Assembly (NCBI GenBank): GCA_947175305.1
Contig: CAMWMO010000081.1
Coordinates: forward strand, 1 to 6,906
Direction: 5' to 3'
Length of the DNA: 6,906 nt
Origin: an uncultured Lachnospiraceae bacterium
Lineage (GTDB): Bacteria > Bacillota > Clostridia > Lachnospirales > Lachnospiraceae
The notes under the pieces were generated by a model. That model ran no database searches, was not told where the DNA came from, and saw only the letters and a list, made by a program, of their open reading frames with translations. Positions 1 to 6,800 of the stretch are shown one piece after another (the stretch's first letter is position 1; every line of letters starts with the position of its first letter). The position numbers were made by a program, and so were the translations under genes.

Positions 1-280
1 TCATAAGGCCGATCACAACTAATAACGGAATACATACAAGCGTAAACCGCAATGTGTTTTTCACCGCCAGCTGAAAAGCCTGATTCGCAAAAATAGTCTT
101 ATAATTCCGGAATCCAACAAACTGACTCGTCACCGCCGTCTGAAAAGACCGTTTGACCACATCTGAGAAGGGAAGCAGCACAAACAATGTCACCCCGGAC
201 AAGCTCGGCAGCAGAAAAAGCAGAAAGGGAAGTCTTTTCTTATTCCGCCATAATAATCGCGCTCTTCTCACGTATGCCAT
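1..280 (-). CDS. ABC transporter permease, CUT1 sugar type (MalF/UgpA-like), 3' part cut off by window edge
   Basis: The first 93 codons of a membrane permease that would carry a solute, most likely a sugar or oligosaccharide, across the cytoplasmic membrane together with the binding proteins encoded just upstream. A basic N-terminus (MAYVRRARLLWRNKKR) leads into a hydrophobic helix at about residues 17-39 (PFLLFLLPSLSGVTLFVLLP). A short extracytoplasmic stretch follows with the family-typical FVGFRNYKTIF (54-64) and AVKNTLRFT (72-80), and then the start of the second helix (LVCIPLLVVIGLM). The PFLLFLLP start and the GxxNY...F...N(T/S) pattern are characteristic of MalF/UgpA permeases in the binding-protein-dependent transporter family. 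The ATG at 280-278 was chosen because GGAGGAG lies 7 nt upstream and an in-frame TGA lies two codons upstream. It overlaps the preceding gene by 41 nt, which implies translational coupling. The EAA loop that contacts the ATPase lies outside the window. Confidence 0.9.
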   Translation of the reverse strand, partial: MAYVRRARLLWRNKKRLPFLLFLLPSLSGVTLFVLLPFSDVVKRSFQTAVTSQFVGFRNYKTIFANQAFQLAVKNTLRFTLVCIPLLVVIGLM

Positions 281-2594
281 CCATCATCTCCTCCAAACTG
301 CATATGCCGTCAAAATAAACCTCCGCCATCTCACGCACCGCATCCTCCAAAGCCTCTTGCCGCAGATAAGGTGTACGCACCATTTTCAGAGTATCGCATA
401 ATTCCTCTGCCTCCTCTTTGGTCGGCACATACATATTCACGATAATAATCCCGTCATCCCCACTAAGTCCATACGAACCATATGGTTCACCCGGCTTGCG
501 CAGCGACTCCGGCACCTGCCCTCCCAGACTCTCCAGATAGCGTTCTAGTCCTTCCTCGTTGATTGGAAAACCAATAGGATAGATCATGGACTGCATCTCC
601 TTCGAGAGGATCATCTGCATAAAGTCTCCTGCCAGGTCAGACTTTTGGGAAGCAGCGTTAATGCCCATCAGAGCAACCGGTGTAAAGGCATCCGCAGCGC
701 TGCCGGGAATCTGTGCCAACCGATTGTCCTCCTTCCCTTCCATACGCTTCACCGACTGCAGAAGCCCGTAATTATATCCGTTTGTCAAAGCGCCCATACT
801 CACCTGTACATTGCCGCCCGCGATCTGCACACCGCCGCCTCCCAGATCATTGTAGGCAGAAGCTTTATCGCTGCTTGCGATATTCTCCATATAACCTTTG
901 TATTTCAACAGAACCCGATCCGGCAGCCCTTCCATGCAAGCGTCATAAATGCGCTTCATCTGTTCCAGATCCCCGGAAATTTTCTCCATATCCGGCTCTC
1001 CCGAAGCCGAGATCCAGTTTGGCGCGGATACGGGAAAGACTGCGTCAAACAGCATATCCTTGCTGTACAATTCCATCAGCTCCTCCCCGGGATGGTCCTT
1101 CCGCAGTTTCTCAAATAGATCCGCCAGCGCGGAGAGATCCGACACACCCGTCATATTTTCCTGCTCCGCGTAATACATGGACAGGGTGACTGCCGCCGGT
1201 ATCATAGTAATCTTTCCGCCCTCTGTAAAGCTCTCCTTGATATTCGGTAGGAGCGGCTCCTCTGTTTCCAGCTTGGCCAGATAAGGGCTTATGTCTGAAA
1301 GCACGCCCTTCTCTTTGTAAGAATCTATTGGCAGGCCGTCCAGAACCAGTAAATCAGGTCCCTTGCCCGCCATGATTTCCGTGTTCAATTTTTTGATGGC
1401 ATCCTCCTTCGTGGCGCCGCCTTCCTCGGAAAGACCCACCCGATATTCCACATAGACGTCGGGATTGGCCTCCTGGTAGCGCGTGATTGCCTGTCTGAGT
1501 ATGTCGCTTTCCGTCAGGCTGTAAGCTACAAGAGTCTGTGAAGGTGTGGATGGTATATCGGGGTCGTAGGTAAAGGAAGATATCTTTCCTTCTGAATAGG
1601 CCGCCATAAATCCGTCGTTTGCGGTCCGCATCATGACAGACACGGGGTTGCTGGGATCGCTTAAGCCGCAGAGTCCGCCGTTGATCACCTGTTCCATCAC
1701 GGCGCCGCCGATCACATGACGGTGCAGTCCCTTCGCCCCGGCCAGATAGATACTGCCATCCTCCGCCGGAAAAATGGTGTAGGTAGAAGAAAAAACATTA
1801 TCGTCTCTTTTATAATTCTGCGCCACAAAATCAGAAAGTACCTCGTCCTCGATTTTCTCACCGGTATCCAGATCATACAAAAAAATGCCGTCCTGTTCGC
1901 TTTTGGCCGCCAGATACTGTTCCCACACACAGAATACGTCGGGTCTGATATCAATCTGCATCAACAGCCTCTTTTCTCCTGTTTCCTTGTCGATCTCATA
2001 TATCTCCTCGTCTCTCGTGCTCAGAAATAGCCGCTCTCCGTCCTCCGAGAAGCACAGATTGCTAAGCGTGTAACCCTCCGGGTCCGGCAGGGAAAATCGC
2101 TTCTCTTCTCCCGCCGGAGAAAAGAGAAGCAGTTCGCACACACTCTCTGCCTCCTCGCTGTCCGTGTCATCCTCCGCCAGCTCCCAATCGCCGACGGGCG
2201 TACCATATCTCCTGCCCAGGACAGCCACACTCCCGTCAGGGGCGCCCTTCATATCGACTACATAGGATTCCATCACCAGATCGTACCAGAAGGGCAGGAT
2301 ATCCGCCTCCCAGGTTATGCCTCCGTCCGAGGAAATATAACGTCCCTCCGCCCCGTCTTCCAAAAGCTCCAGCCGCCCGTCTGTCAGCTTCACCACGTCC
2401 GTCACCCTGCCGATATCCAGTGTCTGGGAGGATTCCATGTACCGTCCCATAGCCGTATCCCCGTCTCCTGTCACACCCTCGCTGTCCGCTTCCGTACCCT
2501 GTCCGTCCTTCCCCACAGGGCCGCCGCATCCCATAAGGGATACGGCCATCACACCTGCAAGACACGCTGCCAGCCACTTCTTTGATCTGCTCAT
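240..2594 (-). CDS. Lipoprotein: Asp-box/beta-propeller-like region fused to family 1 extracellular solute-binding domain (second paralogue)
   Basis: A 784-residue surface lipoprotein. Residues 1-22 are a lipoprotein signal peptide with the box LMGC, so C23 would be lipidated. A Gly/Asp/Glu-rich linker (24-47) leads to TAMGRYMES (47-55), also found in the neighbouring paralogue. Residues of about 60-345 look like a beta-propeller: repeated short beta strands with turns (DGRLELL, DGSVAVLG, DGERLFLS, DGSIYLAG) and one Asp-box, SSDGGITW (88-95, pattern S-x-D-x-G-x-T-W). Residues of about 354-784 resemble an SBP_bac_1-type binding domain, including DAIKKLNTEIMAGKGPDLLVLD (398-419, shown in full in the paralogue as well). 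Ordinary sugar-binding proteins are about 400-450 residues, so this is nearly double. The start is supported by AGGAG 9 nt upstream. It lies 50 nt after its paralogue with no terminator or regulator box between, and overlaps the permease downstream. Transport role is inferred; the ligand is unknown. Confidence 0.88.
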   Translation of the reverse strand: MSRSKKWLAACLAGVMAVSLMGCGGPVGKDGQGTEADSEGVTGDGDTAMGRYMESSQTLDIGRVTDVVKLTDGRLELLEDGAEGRYISSDGGITWEADILPFWYDLVMESYVVDMKGAPDGSVAVLGRRYGTPVGDWELAEDDTDSEEAESVCELLLFSPAGEEKRFSLPDPEGYTLSNLCFSEDGERLFLSTRDEEIYEIDKETGEKRLLMQIDIRPDVFCVWEQYLAAKSEQDGIFLYDLDTGEKIEDEVLSDFVAQNYKRDDNVFSSTYTIFPAEDGSIYLAGAKGLHRHVIGGAVMEQVINGGLCGLSDPSNPVSVMMRTANDGFMAAYSEGKISSFTYDPDIPSTPSQTLVAYSLTESDILRQAITRYQEANPDVYVEYRVGLSEEGGATKEDAIKKLNTEIMAGKGPDLLVLDGLPIDSYKEKGVLSDISPYLAKLETEEPLLPNIKESFTEGGKITMIPAAVTLSMYYAEQENMTGVSDLSALADLFEKLRKDHPGEELMELYSKDMLFDAVFPVSAPNWISASGEPDMEKISGDLEQMKRIYDACMEGLPDRVLLKYKGYMENIASSDKASAYNDLGGGGVQIAGGNVQVSMGALTNGYNYGLLQSVKRMEGKEDNRLAQIPGSAADAFTPVALMGINAASQKSDLAGDFMQMILSKEMQSMIYPIGFPINEEGLERYLESLGGQVPESLRKPGEPYGSYGLSGDDGIIIVNMYVPTKEEAEELCDTLKMVRTPYLRQEALEDAVREMAEVYFDGICSLEEMMDGIREKSAIIMAE
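288..294 (-). promoter_or_regulatory. Shine-Dalgarno of the permease, inside the upstream gene
   Basis: GGAGGAG on the minus strand, 7 nt before the ATG at 280. It sits within the last codons of the solute-binding protein gene and decides the permease start. Ribosomes finishing the upstream gene would pass over it, so reinitiation or coupled translation is likely. Confidence 0.85.
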
Positions 2595-2644
2595 TTTTAA
2601 ACTCTCCTATAATAATATAGTTTTCGACATTTTTCCTTAAAATT
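2595..2644 (-). other. Short intergenic spacer between the two large binding-protein genes, with AT inverted repeat
   Basis: Fifty bases, AT-rich, containing the perfect inverted repeat CTATAATAATATAG at 2607-2620 immediately upstream of the AGGAG ribosome binding site of the downstream gene. No TTAGAG box and no terminator-like hairpin with a U run are visible, so transcription probably continues from the upstream paralogue. The inverted repeat is too weak (5 bp, only A-T apart from the end pair) to count as a terminator. Confidence 0.5.
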
Positions 2645-5083
2645 CTATTCTGCCGTATAAATTTCGATCTTTGTCATAATTTTCCGCACCGCCTCGTCAA
2701 GAGACAGATACCCGTCCAGATACTGCCCACCGATTTCGATCACCGCTTCCTCCACCACGGGATCCGCCACATAGGGCGTATGTACTTTACAGCAAAGGTC
2801 ATACAGAGCCTGATATTCTTCCTTTGTCGGCATATAGATATCCATATGAAATTCTCTGCCGTCACCGAAGCTTCCGCCGATACTGCTTGACACCTCGCCG
2901 TAATCCACATCCATACCGCCGTTTTGCATTACCTTCCACTGGGGAGAAAGCTGCTCTTTTAGCGCCGTCTGATTGGTCATAAAGCCATCGTAGAGAAGAC
3001 TCTGCACCTGCGTTCCCATGATCACGTCAAAGAACTGCTCCGCTTCCTGTTGGTGTGCGGAAGAGGCGTTCAATCCCACCAGCATGGAGGGAGCAAAGAC
3101 ACCCTCGCTCATCCCGTCAAAGGATTTGAACCTTACGTCCGAAAACTCCTCCACACGGCTTATGGACATGGCCTGCTGATAGCCGTAAGTGTTATACAGC
3201 ATACCCGCTGCAAAAATAGCATCCCCCATCAGAAAATCGGAAGCTATGTTGCCCACGGCACCCAGATGGTGGTAATAGTAGCTTCTCTCGGAAGCGCTCT
3301 TTTTATAGTAGGTTTCCTGATCTCTGTACTGTTCTTTCAGATAATCAGCCAGCCCTTCATTCGCCGCCTCATAGAGTCTGCGTGTGTCAGCCAGATAGTC
3401 CCTTAACAACTCCTCATTCAGATTTCCCGACTCCTCAACAAAGGCCGTGGCCGCCACCGGCAAAAACCAGCGCGTTGTTGCCTCCCCTGAAAAGAAATCG
3501 CAGATTCCCGTGCCGGGATTTTCCTCCCGAAGTCTTTCCACCGTGTCCGCTAAAGACGCATAATCCGTGATACCTTCCACGTCCTCCTGTCTGCCGCCCA
3601 CCATGGGAAGAGTGAAGGATACAGGCATCATATAAACACTTCCGTTTTCCGTGAAGGCGTCCACCATGTTTGGAAGCAATGCAGCGTCTCCTGTCAGCCC
3701 GTCTATATGCGGCTTTAAATCCATGAGAATCCCTTTTTCCTGATAGGATTTTACGGGAAGCTCATCCAGTATGATCACATCCGGTCCCTTGCCCGCCATC
3801 AGCTCTGTGTTCAGTTTCTTGATGGCATCCTCTCTGGAATTTCCATCCGTACCGCTAAGCGCCACCTCGTATCTCACAAAAGTATCCGGATGTTCTGTCT
3901 GATACTGCGCGATTGCCTGCCGTACCGCATCCCACTCCTCCAGCGAGTATACTGTCACCAGATCTTCCGGCACTGTAGGCACATTAGGATCATATGTATA
4001 GCAGATCAGCTGACCGCCCGAAAAGAGTACCAGAAACTCATCCTGGGGAAGCCGGATCATACCTCTGAGATTCATGGCAGGGTTGCTGAAGCTGGAGAGC
4101 GCCCCGTCGATGATCTGTTCCATCGCACTGCCGCCGATCACATGACGGTACACACCGCCTTTTCCCGCCACATACACGACTTCCTCCTCCCCCGGGACCA
4201 CATAGACCGTAAAAGATTCGTCCGCATAATATTCACCCAGATAATTTTCCTCCATAAATTTTTGGAGCACATCATCGGTCACGATCTTCTCTTCCTTCAT
4301 ATCGTAGAAGGTGACTCCCTCATGGGCCGTCATAAGTATCATGTAATCGTCTTGAAACTGCACCAGATCGGGAAGATATTCCATCGTCAGATATTTCGTC
4401 ATGGAGCCGTCCTCCGGATTCAGCTCGTATAGACCGCTGGCTCCCAGCAGCTTCACAAACAGCCTGTTATCCGGGGAGACCCAGATATCCGCCACAAAAC
4501 TGTCTCCTTCAGGTATCTCGATTTCCTCGATTACCTGAGAGGAACCGTCCGGCTTTCCGATCACCAGTCCGGTGTGAAATTCTCCCGTACCGTTCGTATT
4601 CGGAGAGGACAGCACATAAATCGTGCCGTCCAGACCTGCCCGCATCTGAAAGATATAATTGTCCTTTGTAAAAGCTGTCATATCGGAGATTCCGGGAATA
4701 TCCTTCGTCTGCCAGGTCTTACCCTCATCCGTGGAAATGATCTGTCCCGCCTTCTCGTCCAGAACCAGAAAGCTTCCGTCGGAAAGCTGCGTCACGCCGT
4801 AGTCCCTCGTCACATACTCTGAGAGATCTATGACGGATTCCACGTACCGCCCCATGGCCGTCGCTTCGCCCTCTCCTTCCGATCCGCCATTCTCCCCGCC
4901 TTCTGTTCCTTCCCCTGCGTTCGAGGCATCCGTTTCTCCGGAAGTCGTCCCTTGCATCCCCGGCGCATTTGTCTGCCCGTTTCCGCCACAGCCGCCGAGC
5001 AGTCCGGCCGCCACCATAAGGGCAGCTAAAACTGCCAGCGCCCCTGCTATTTTTCTGTTATCATCAAACAAATATCGATTCAT
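2645..5083 (-). CDS. Lipoprotein: Asp-box/beta-propeller-like region fused to family 1 extracellular solute-binding domain (first paralogue)
   Basis: An 812-residue surface lipoprotein, paralogous over its whole length to the next gene. The signal peptide ends in the lipobox LGGC (C32). A Gly/Glu/Ser-rich flexible linker (33-74) is followed by TAMGRYVES (75-83). Residues of about 85-370 are propeller-like, with one Asp-box STDEGKTW (117-124), DGSFLVLD, DGTIYVLSS and the shared YRHVIGG (312-318). The solute-binding domain begins near residue 374 and contains DAIKKLNTELMAGKGPDVII (419-438); near the C-terminus IYMPTKEEY is matched by MYVPTKEEA in the paralogue. ATG at 5083 was chosen over an in-frame TTG at 5110 because it begins the typical signal peptide, and because the proposed -10 box (5101-5106) would put the transcript start downstream of the TTG. 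It is the first gene behind its own response-regulator box and probably heads a unit with the second binding protein and the permease. Confidence 0.88.
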   Translation of the reverse strand: MNRYLFDDNRKIAGALAVLAALMVAAGLLGGCGGNGQTNAPGMQGTTSGETDASNAGEGTEGGENGGSEGEGEATAMGRYVESVIDLSEYVTRDYGVTQLSDGSFLVLDEKAGQIISTDEGKTWQTKDIPGISDMTAFTKDNYIFQMRAGLDGTIYVLSSPNTNGTGEFHTGLVIGKPDGSSQVIEEIEIPEGDSFVADIWVSPDNRLFVKLLGASGLYELNPEDGSMTKYLTMEYLPDLVQFQDDYMILMTAHEGVTFYDMKEEKIVTDDVLQKFMEENYLGEYYADESFTVYVVPGEEEVVYVAGKGGVYRHVIGGSAMEQIIDGALSSFSNPAMNLRGMIRLPQDEFLVLFSGGQLICYTYDPNVPTVPEDLVTVYSLEEWDAVRQAIAQYQTEHPDTFVRYEVALSGTDGNSREDAIKKLNTELMAGKGPDVIILDELPVKSYQEKGILMDLKPHIDGLTGDAALLPNMVDAFTENGSVYMMPVSFTLPMVGGRQEDVEGITDYASLADTVERLREENPGTGICDFFSGEATTRWFLPVAATAFVEESGNLNEELLRDYLADTRRLYEAANEGLADYLKEQYRDQETYYKKSASERSYYYHHLGAVGNIASDFLMGDAIFAAGMLYNTYGYQQAMSISRVEEFSDVRFKSFDGMSEGVFAPSMLVGLNASSAHQQEAEQFFDVIMGTQVQSLLYDGFMTNQTALKEQLSPQWKVMQNGGMDVDYGEVSSSIGGSFGDGREFHMDIYMPTKEEYQALYDLCCKVHTPYVADPVVEEAVIEIGGQYLDGYLSLDEAVRKIMTKIEIYTAE

Positions 5084-5100
5084 ATTCTCGCACCCTTTCC

Positions 5101-5133
5101 ATTTTATCAAAGCTTTCTCTAAAGAATCTCTAA
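5101..5133 (-). promoter_or_regulatory. Regulated promoter: TTAGAG direct-repeat box plus extended -10, copy C
   Basis: Minus strand: TTAGAG (5128-5133), spacer ATTCT, TTAGAG (5117-5122), then exactly 10 bp to TAAAAT (5101-5106) preceded by TGA. The 11-bp period of the half-sites and the 10-bp distance to the -10 match the arrangement used by PhoB/OmpR-type activators, where the site replaces a -35. It fills the 52-bp gap between the small lipoprotein and the first large binding protein. A start about 7 nt after the -10 would leave a leader of only about 11 nt. Confidence 0.72.
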
Positions 5134-5135
5134 GC

Positions 5136-5756
5136 CTACACGTATTCCTCGATGATTACCCTTGTCGCCACGAAAGTTTCGCCCTCAAAATAGCCTTCCA
5201 GCTCCACACCCATATTCTCTTCCAGATCCGAGAGAGAAGCTTCCTTCATATCGATACCGGCGCCGCCTCCCTGAATGATCCAATGCTCCGCTTTTGTGTC
5301 CGCCGTAAATATCACCGGTATTTTTTTCGCGTCCTTCACCTCCAACAGTGTAACCATTCCTTCTTCATCCACGAGCGTGGTCTGGGCCAGAATCATGCCA
5401 TCCGCCTGCGGGCTCTGTACTTTCCCGCCGAGATGTTCTGTCCCCTGCGATGGCTTCATGGTCTGTACGCCATCTGTTTCGTCTGTCTCCGACGTATCCT
5501 GTTTCACCTCTTCTGTCTTGCCGGCCTCCATTTCTGTCTCTTCTGTTTCATTGACCTCGTCCGCGTCCGGCTCTGCATCTTTCGTCTCATCTGTCTCACC
5601 CGCGTCCGGCTCTGTGTCATTTGCTTCATTGACATCCTCCATGGACATCTCTCTTACCTCCGTCTGCGGCTTCTCATCCATCCCCGCGCATCCTGCCATC
5701 ATCATTCCCAGACTTAACATCACACCGACTGTTGCTATCAATTTTCTGTTTTTCAT
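5136..5756 (-). CDS. Small lipoprotein with acidic repeat linker and C-terminal beta-rich domain (second of a pair)
   Basis: A 206-residue predicted lipoprotein of unknown function. The signal peptide MKNRKLIATVGVMLSLGMMMAGC ends in the lipobox MAGC (shown as start to C23). Residues of about 24-105 are an acidic, Thr/Asp/Glu-rich low-complexity linker that includes a 13-residue repeat (TEPDAGETDETKD, AEPDADEVNETEE). The C-terminal domain (about 109-206) is predicted beta-rich: GGKVQSPQADGMILAQTT at its start and a closing GVELEGYFEGETFVATRVII-like strand pair, a pattern seen in OB-like or DUF5666-like domains. That resemblance is tentative. The ATG at 5756 was chosen because AAAGGA lies 10 nt upstream and it begins the signal peptide; an in-frame ATG at 5804 would add 16 charged residues ahead of it. 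It has its own TTAGAG box and is a divergent paralogue of the upstream gene. Confidence 0.82.
   Translation of the reverse strand: MKNRKLIATVGVMLSLGMMMAGCAGMDEKPQTEVREMSMEDVNEANDTEPDAGETDETKDAEPDADEVNETEETEMEAGKTEEVKQDTSETDETDGVQTMKPSQGTEHLGGKVQSPQADGMILAQTTLVDEEGMVTLLEVKDAKKIPVIFTADTKAEHWIIQGGGAGIDMKEASLSDLEENMGVELEGYFEGETFVATRVIIEEYV
5538..5615 (-). repeat. Two 39-nt in-frame repeats encoding a 13-residue acidic repeat
   Basis: Codons for TEPDAGETDETKD (5577-5615) are followed directly by codons for AEPDADEVNETEE (5538-5576). The 15-base string CCGCGTCCGGCTCTG occurs on the plus strand at 5561-5575 and again at 5600-5614, exactly 39 bp apart. This looks like a local duplication in the linker, which may lengthen or shorten between strains. 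Confidence 0.7.
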
Positions 5757-5822
5757 CCTGCTGCCATCCTTTCTTTCCTCTTCTGTCGTCATAGTAAAGG
5801 GCATGCCGTTAACTATGGGAAA

Positions 5823-5855
5823 ATGATATCAACCGTCCCTCTAAATTCTCTCTAA
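5823..5855 (-). promoter_or_regulatory. Regulated promoter: TTAGAG direct-repeat box plus extended -10, copy B
   Basis: Minus strand: TTAGAG (5850-5855), spacer AGAAT, TTAGAG (5839-5844), 10 bp, then TATCAT (5823-5828) preceded by TGA. The layout is identical to the boxes in front of the two other transcription units. A start near 5816 gives a leader of about 60 nt to the ATG at 5756. The gap between the two small lipoprotein genes (5757-5907) holds this promoter and no convincing terminator. Confidence 0.75.
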
Positions 5856-5907
5856 AAAAAATGAAGATTTTATTATGGCATTTTTAAGAAAAAGTGCGTA
5901 ATCAGAA

Positions 5908-6564
5908 TTATGTAAACTTCATCATCACCAGATTGTCCGCATAAAAGGAATCCTTTTCCCAATGGCCCCTTAAAATGACCGAAAGTCCCTCCTGTAAATC
6001 TCCGTAGCTTCCCTCCCGGCTCGTGACATCCTCCGGATTAATACCGCTGTTTTTGACTGTCCGATACTGATAGACGGCAGCATCGGTCACATACACGGTG
6101 ACCAGCACCTCTCCTGATGCACCGGGTGCCACGCCCACTTCAATATCATAATCCGCGTGATGCTCTGTGGTGGTTTGACTGACCACAAAGCTGTCTACGC
6201 CCACACTGTGCACGCTGCCGGTCAGTTCCGCCGTGCCTGCCTGCGGCTGGTTCTCCGTTTCCAATCCTTTCTGCTCACCCTTCTCGTCCTCATTCGGGAC
6301 TTCTTCCTCCTCTTTTTCTTCCTTCGGTTTGTCCTGTTCCTTTCGATCTGCCTCCGAATTTTTCTCCCCAACATTCTCCTTTTCCGGTGTCTCAGGCAGC
6401 TTTTTCTCCTCTGCGCCACCTGCCTTATCCGCTTCTGCTGTAATCTCCTCCGACTGCTCTGATACCCCTGTATCTTTTCCGCATCCTGTCATTCCCAATG
6501 CCAGCAACAGCATGACTGCTACTGCAAAAACTCTCCCTTTGTGGTATAGTTTTGTTCTTATCAT
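5908..6564 (-). CDS. Small lipoprotein with Lys/Glu-rich linker and C-terminal beta-rich domain (first of a pair)
   Basis: A 218-residue predicted lipoprotein of unknown function and the first minus-strand gene of the cluster. The basic N-terminus MIRTKLYHKGR leads into a hydrophobic core and the lipobox MTGC (C28). Residues of about 30-112 form a highly charged, Lys/Glu-rich, probably unstructured linker (KEEKEEEEVPNEDEKGEQ). The C-terminal domain (about 114-218) starts ELTGSVHSVGVDSFVVSQTT and ends LSVILRGHWEKDSFYADNLV. It aligns in order with the domain of the downstream small lipoprotein (GGKVQ...LAQTT and VELEGYFEGETFVATRVI), so the two are divergent paralogues. An HH pair (135-136) is not shared. 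The ATG at 6564 has AAAGGA 9 nt upstream. It carries its own TTAGAG box. Nothing in the sequence identifies a catalytic activity; a surface or envelope-stress role is only inference. Confidence 0.82.
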   Translation of the reverse strand: MIRTKLYHKGRVFAVAVMLLLALGMTGCGKDTGVSEQSEEITAEADKAGGAEEKKLPETPEKENVGEKNSEADRKEQDKPKEEKEEEEVPNEDEKGEQKGLETENQPQAGTAELTGSVHSVGVDSFVVSQTTTEHHADYDIEVGVAPGASGEVLVTVYVTDAAVYQYRTVKNSGINPEDVTSREGSYGDLQEGLSVILRGHWEKDSFYADNLVMMKFT

Positions 6565-6612
6565 CTGTCTTCATCCTTTCTGTCATTTAGCCGACCAGCT
6601 TTTTCGTGTTAT

Positions 6613-6645
6613 ATCTTAGCAGAGGTTCCTCTAAAGTTTCTCTAA
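6613..6645 (-). promoter_or_regulatory. Regulated promoter: TTAGAG direct-repeat box plus extended -10, copy A
   Basis: Minus strand: TTAGAG (6640-6645), spacer AAACT, TTAGAG (6629-6634), 10 bp, then TAAGAT (6613-6618) preceded by TGC. The -10 is weaker than in the other two copies (4 of 6 matches to TATAAT), which fits an activator-dependent promoter. The predicted start near 6606 gives a leader of about 40 nt to the ATG at 6564. Confidence 0.72.
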
Positions 6646-6685
6646 GAAAATCTTATTATTTTATAGAAATTTCATTTTATTTGTG

Positions 6686-6714
6686 TTGCACTTTCCCTGA
6701 TGATTGGATATATT
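6686..6714 (+). promoter_or_regulatory. Probable sigma-A promoter for the divergent plus-strand RNA
   Basis: TTGCAC (6686-6691), a 17-bp spacer, and TATATT (6709-6714) inside an AT-rich stretch. The -35 matches the consensus at its TTG, and the -10 matches 5 of 6. TATTAT at 6711-6716 is an alternative -10. A start near 6720 would place the repeat array about 30 nt into the RNA. No TTAGAG box is associated, so it is probably not under the same control as the minus-strand genes. Confidence 0.45.
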
Positions 6715-6720
6715 ATAAAT

Positions 6721-6741
6721 AAGAAATCTACTTGATTTCTT
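6721..6741 (+). repeat. 8-bp inverted repeat near the predicted 5' end of the divergent RNA
   Basis: AAGAAATC (6721-6728), loop TACTT, GATTTCTT (6734-6741). It can form an AT-rich hairpin at or next to the predicted 5' end, where it could protect the RNA from degradation. There is no U run on either strand that would make it a clear terminator. Confidence 0.5.
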
Positions 6742-6749
6742 CATCACAT

Positions 6750-6800
6750 CATGAGTCCTGTGACTGTTCTGACAGGACAGTAAAATAAAAGTGACAGAGC
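6750..6800 (+). repeat. 51-nt tandem repeat, copy 1
   Basis: Stem GTCCTGT/ACAGGAC, loop core CTGTT, 3' pairing strand GACAG. It begins CATGAG where the next copies begin GATGAG, and ends AGAGC. The string GTAAAATAAAAGTGAC (6780-6795) is identical in copy 2. Confidence 0.88.

Noticed and set aside
4830..5717. Long plus-strand open frame of 295 codons
   Set aside because: It lies antisense to two well-supported lipoprotein genes and the promoter between them. Its translation is Pro/Ser-, Phe- and Leu-rich without domain features, and no ribosome binding site fits.
5757..5804. Upstream ATG at 5804 for the second small lipoprotein
   Set aside because: It would put 16 mostly charged residues before a standard lipoprotein signal peptide, and the ATG at 5756 has its own AAAGGA.
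5275..5826. Plus-strand open frame of 183 codons, Ser/Val-rich
   Set aside because: It is a mirror of the acidic Thr/Glu/Asp linker of the minus-strand lipoprotein, whose codons read as Ser and Val on the other strand.
5878..5897. Terminator after the first small lipoprotein gene
   Set aside because: The minus-strand hairpin is a bulged stem of 3 plus 5 mostly A-U pairs, and the U run begins about 15 nt too late. It is at best a weak pause site.
6751..6783. Ten-codon leader peptide (MSPVTVLTGQ) in repeat copy 1
   Set aside because: There is no Shine-Dalgarno in front, and the matching frame in copy 2 stops after two codons, so the repeats are conserved as RNA and not as protein.
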